A stretch of DNA of 41,823 nt from Caulobacter sp. (GTDB taxonomy: Bacteria; Pseudomonadota; Alphaproteobacteria; Caulobacterales; Caulobacteraceae). A program made the translations under genes and the position numbers. Positions 40,060 to 41,823 of this stretch are shown here, in pieces. The notes below the pieces were generated by a model. That model was not told where the DNA came from. It ran no database searches and saw nothing but the letters and a program-made list of their open reading frames with translations. The first letter of the stretch is position 1, and each line of letters begins with the position of its first letter. Location of the stretch: contig JAQGIP010000009.1 in assembly GCA_028291055.1 (NCBI GenBank), forward strand, positions 1 to 41,823, in the 5' to 3' direction.

Positions 40060-41823
40060 ATGAAGACCCGGACCGTTTCCCGTCTGCTGGCGTTGGTCCT
40101 GGCGGTGACGCCGCTCGGCCTGGTCAGCGCCCAGACCGCCCCTTCGCAACAGGCCACGCCCCAACAGCCCATGCCCGCAACGCCCGCCGCCAATCCGTAT
40201 GACCCGCTGAAGACCTTCGCGCCGCTGACCCTGCCGCAGCCGGCCTCGACCCTGCGCACCGGCGCGGGGACGCCCGGTCCCGACTATTGGCAAAACCGGG
40301 CCGACTACAGGATCGACGCCCGGCTCGACACCGCCGCCCACGCCATCAGCGCCGACATGGTGCTGACCTACACCAACAACAGCCCGGACCGCCTGGATGT
40401 GCTGTGGCTGCAGCTGGACCAGAACATCTACCGCAAGACCTCGCGCGCCAACGCCATGGGCGGACGCCGTTCAGGGGTCAACTTCACCGACGGCTATACG
40501 ATCGAGGCGGTGTCCCTGGAGCGGGGCGGCAAGCTGATCGCCGCCGATCATCTGGTCGACGACACCCGCATGCGGGTCACCCTGGCCACGCCGCTCAAGG
40601 GCCACGGCGGCAAGGTCAAGCTCCACATCCGCTACCACTACACCGTGCCCGGCCTGTTCGGCGGGCGCACGGCCTGGGACAAAAACCCCAGCGGCGACAT
40701 CTACGACATCGCCCAATGGTATCCGCGCATGCAGGTCTATGACGACCAGCGCGGCTGGGACACGCTCCCCTACCTGGCCAACGAATTCTACCTAGAATAC
40801 GGCTCGATCGACTATGCCGTGACCGCGCCCGCCGACATGATCGTGGCCGGCTCCGGCGACCTGACCAACCCCAAGGATGTGCTGAGCCCCGACCAGCAGG
40901 CCCGGCTGGCCCAGGCCCGCGCCAGCGACGCCACGGTGGTGATCCGCACGCCGGAGGAGGTGAAGGCCACGGCCCCGGCGGGCGATGCGGTCAAGACCTG
41001 GCGCTTCCACATGGACGATACCCGCGACGTGGCCTTCGCCGCCTCGCGCGCCTTCGTCTGGGACGCCGCGCGCATCAACCTGCCGGGTGGCAAGACGGCG
41101 CTGGCCCAGTCGGTCTATCCGCCGGAAAGCGTCGGCCCCGACAAATGGGGCCGCTCGACGGAATACCTCAAGCATGCGGTGGAGACCTTCTCCGCCCGCT
41201 GGTTCCCCTACCCCTGGCCTAACGCCATCAATGTGGCGGGGCCGGCCACCGGCATGGAATATCCGGGCATCGTCTTCGACGGCATCGACGACGCCGGCAA
41301 GACCCTGTTCTGGATCACCGCCCACGAGATCGGCCACAGCTGGTTTCCGATGATCGTCGGCTTCGACGAGCGCCGCGACGCCTGGATGGACGAGGGCTTC
41401 AACACCTTCATCGACGTCTATGAGAGCGACGACTTCAACAAGGGCGAATACGGCCCCAAGCGCGACAGCGAATATGCGCCCGGCCCCGCCGCCCCGGCCG
41501 ACCAGATCGCCGCCCTGCTCACCGATCCGAACGCCCCGGTGATCGTCACCCGCGCCGACGCCGTCCGCGAGAAGTACCGCCACCCGGTCACCTATTTCAA
41601 AGCCGCCTACGGGCTGACCCTGCTGCGCGAGGACATCCTGGGTCCGGAGCGGTTCGACCCGGCCTTCCGCAAGTTCATCGCCGACTGGGCCTTCAGGCAT
41701 CCCAAGCCCAGCGACTTCTTCCGGGCCATGGAAAGCGCCGGCGGCGAGGACCTGTCGTGGTTCTGGCGCGGCTGGTACCTCAACAACTGGACCCATGACC
41801 TGGCGGTGGGCGAGGTCAAATAT
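40060..41823 (+). CDS. M1 family metallopeptidase, exported, C-terminus beyond window
   Basis: The frame is open for 588 codons from ATG at 40060 to the window end. A signal peptide (RLLALVLAVTPLGLVSAQ) is followed by a Pro/Gln-rich linker, then the N-terminal beta domain typical of M1 peptidases (RIDARLDTAAHAISADMVLT). The zinc site is His422-Glu423-x-x-His426 in TAHEIGHSW with the third ligand Glu445 in MDEGF, giving HExxH-x18-E. The segment GPATGMEYPGIV stands in the place of the GAMEN exopeptidase loop. Periplasmic aminopeptidase activity is likely; the altered GAMEN may change specificity. It diverges from shkA over 133 bases. Confidence 0.92.
   Translation, partial: MKTRTVSRLLALVLAVTPLGLVSAQTAPSQQATPQQPMPATPAANPYDPLKTFAPLTLPQPASTLRTGAGTPGPDYWQNRADYRIDARLDTAAHAISADMVLTYTNNSPDRLDVLWLQLDQNIYRKTSRANAMGGRRSGVNFTDGYTIEAVSLERGGKLIAADHLVDDTRMRVTLATPLKGHGGKVKLHIRYHYTVPGLFGGRTAWDKNPSGDIYDIAQWYPRMQVYDDQRGWDTLPYLANEFYLEYGSIDYAVTAPADMIVAGSGDLTNPKDVLSPDQQARLAQARASDATVVIRTPEEVKATAPAGDAVKTWRFHMDDTRDVAFAASRAFVWDAARINLPGGKTALAQSVYPPESVGPDKWGRSTEYLKHAVETFSARWFPYPWPNAINVAGPATGMEYPGIVFDGIDDAGKTLFWITAHEIGHSWFPMIVGFDERRDAWMDEGFNTFIDVYESDDFNKGEYGPKRDSEYAPGPAAPADQIAALLTDPNAPVIVTRADAVREKYRHPVTYFKAAYGLTLLREDILGPERFDPAFRKFIADWAFRHPKPSDFFRAMESAGGEDLSWFWRGWYLNNWTHDLAVGEVKY

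Overview
The window is high-GC DNA with dense, short-spaced genes and frequent GTG/TTG starts. It looks like a chromosomal segment of an alphaproteobacterium of the Caulobacteraceae (Caulobacter/Phenylobacterium type). Clade-typical content supports this: a soluble hybrid histidine kinase closely resembling Caulobacter ShkA, a Usg-family protein, a lipoprotein of the CC0125/CC1285 type, a PrtD/HlyD type I secretion pair, and palindromic intergenic repeats carrying GANTC (CcrM) sites. I see no rRNA, tRNA, CRISPR array, prophage or intact insertion sequence.

Layout. 1-6.1 kb holds envelope polysaccharide functions: a truncated exported protein, a Wza-type export protein, a metallophosphoesterase, an exported transglutaminase-like cysteine peptidase, then UDP-glucose dehydrogenase and a UDP-glucuronate 4-epimerase, which together would make UDP-GlcA and UDP-GalA. 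6.1-9.3 kb is a type I secretion operon without a visible substrate. 9.6-12.4 kb has a short-chain dehydrogenase, a VapBC toxin-antitoxin pair with a two-palindrome operator, and a WrbA-like flavodoxin beside an Rrf2 regulator. 12.6-16.4 kb is housekeeping (Kup potassium uptake plus a small membrane partner, ArgG). 16.4-21.6 kb has small membrane and exported proteins, a decayed sorbosone-dehydrogenase-like gene, KTSC, MAPEG, LysE, Usg, a lipoprotein, an SDR, a YkvA protein and a lysoplasmalogenase. 21.6-24.1 kb is a rubrerythrin / Fe-S protein / DUF3501 operon, probably for peroxide defence, behind a strong dyad. 24.3-27.2 kb is sulfate activation (CysD, CysNC). 27.4-32.4 kb has a duplicated DoxX-like membrane protein, a DMT transporter carrying an unusual C-terminal DUF4926 domain, an SDR, a quinone oxidoreductase and an isoaspartyl peptidase. 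32.6-33.9 kb is an ECF sigma factor with a ChrR-like cupin protein. 34-41.8 kb has RlmN, a DUF350 protein with an anchored trypsin-like protease, the shkA-ampG pair, and an M1 metallopeptidase that runs off the end.

The strongest unexplained structure is a set of six long intergenic palindromes (5879-6121, 16358-16507, 19475-19659, 27189-27328, 30199-30387, 32356-32575). Four of them form two related families whose arms each contain a small hairpin of changing stem sequence with a G-N-A loop. Four of the six lie between convergent genes. The remaining convergent pairs are abutting or overlapping, apart from one with a simple hairpin. The other leading items are the DMT-DUF4926 fusion with a plausible internal start, the ShkA orthologue co-oriented with ampG, and a ChrR-like anti-sigma candidate that lacks the N-terminal zinc site and is preceded by an overlapping 40-codon reading frame.
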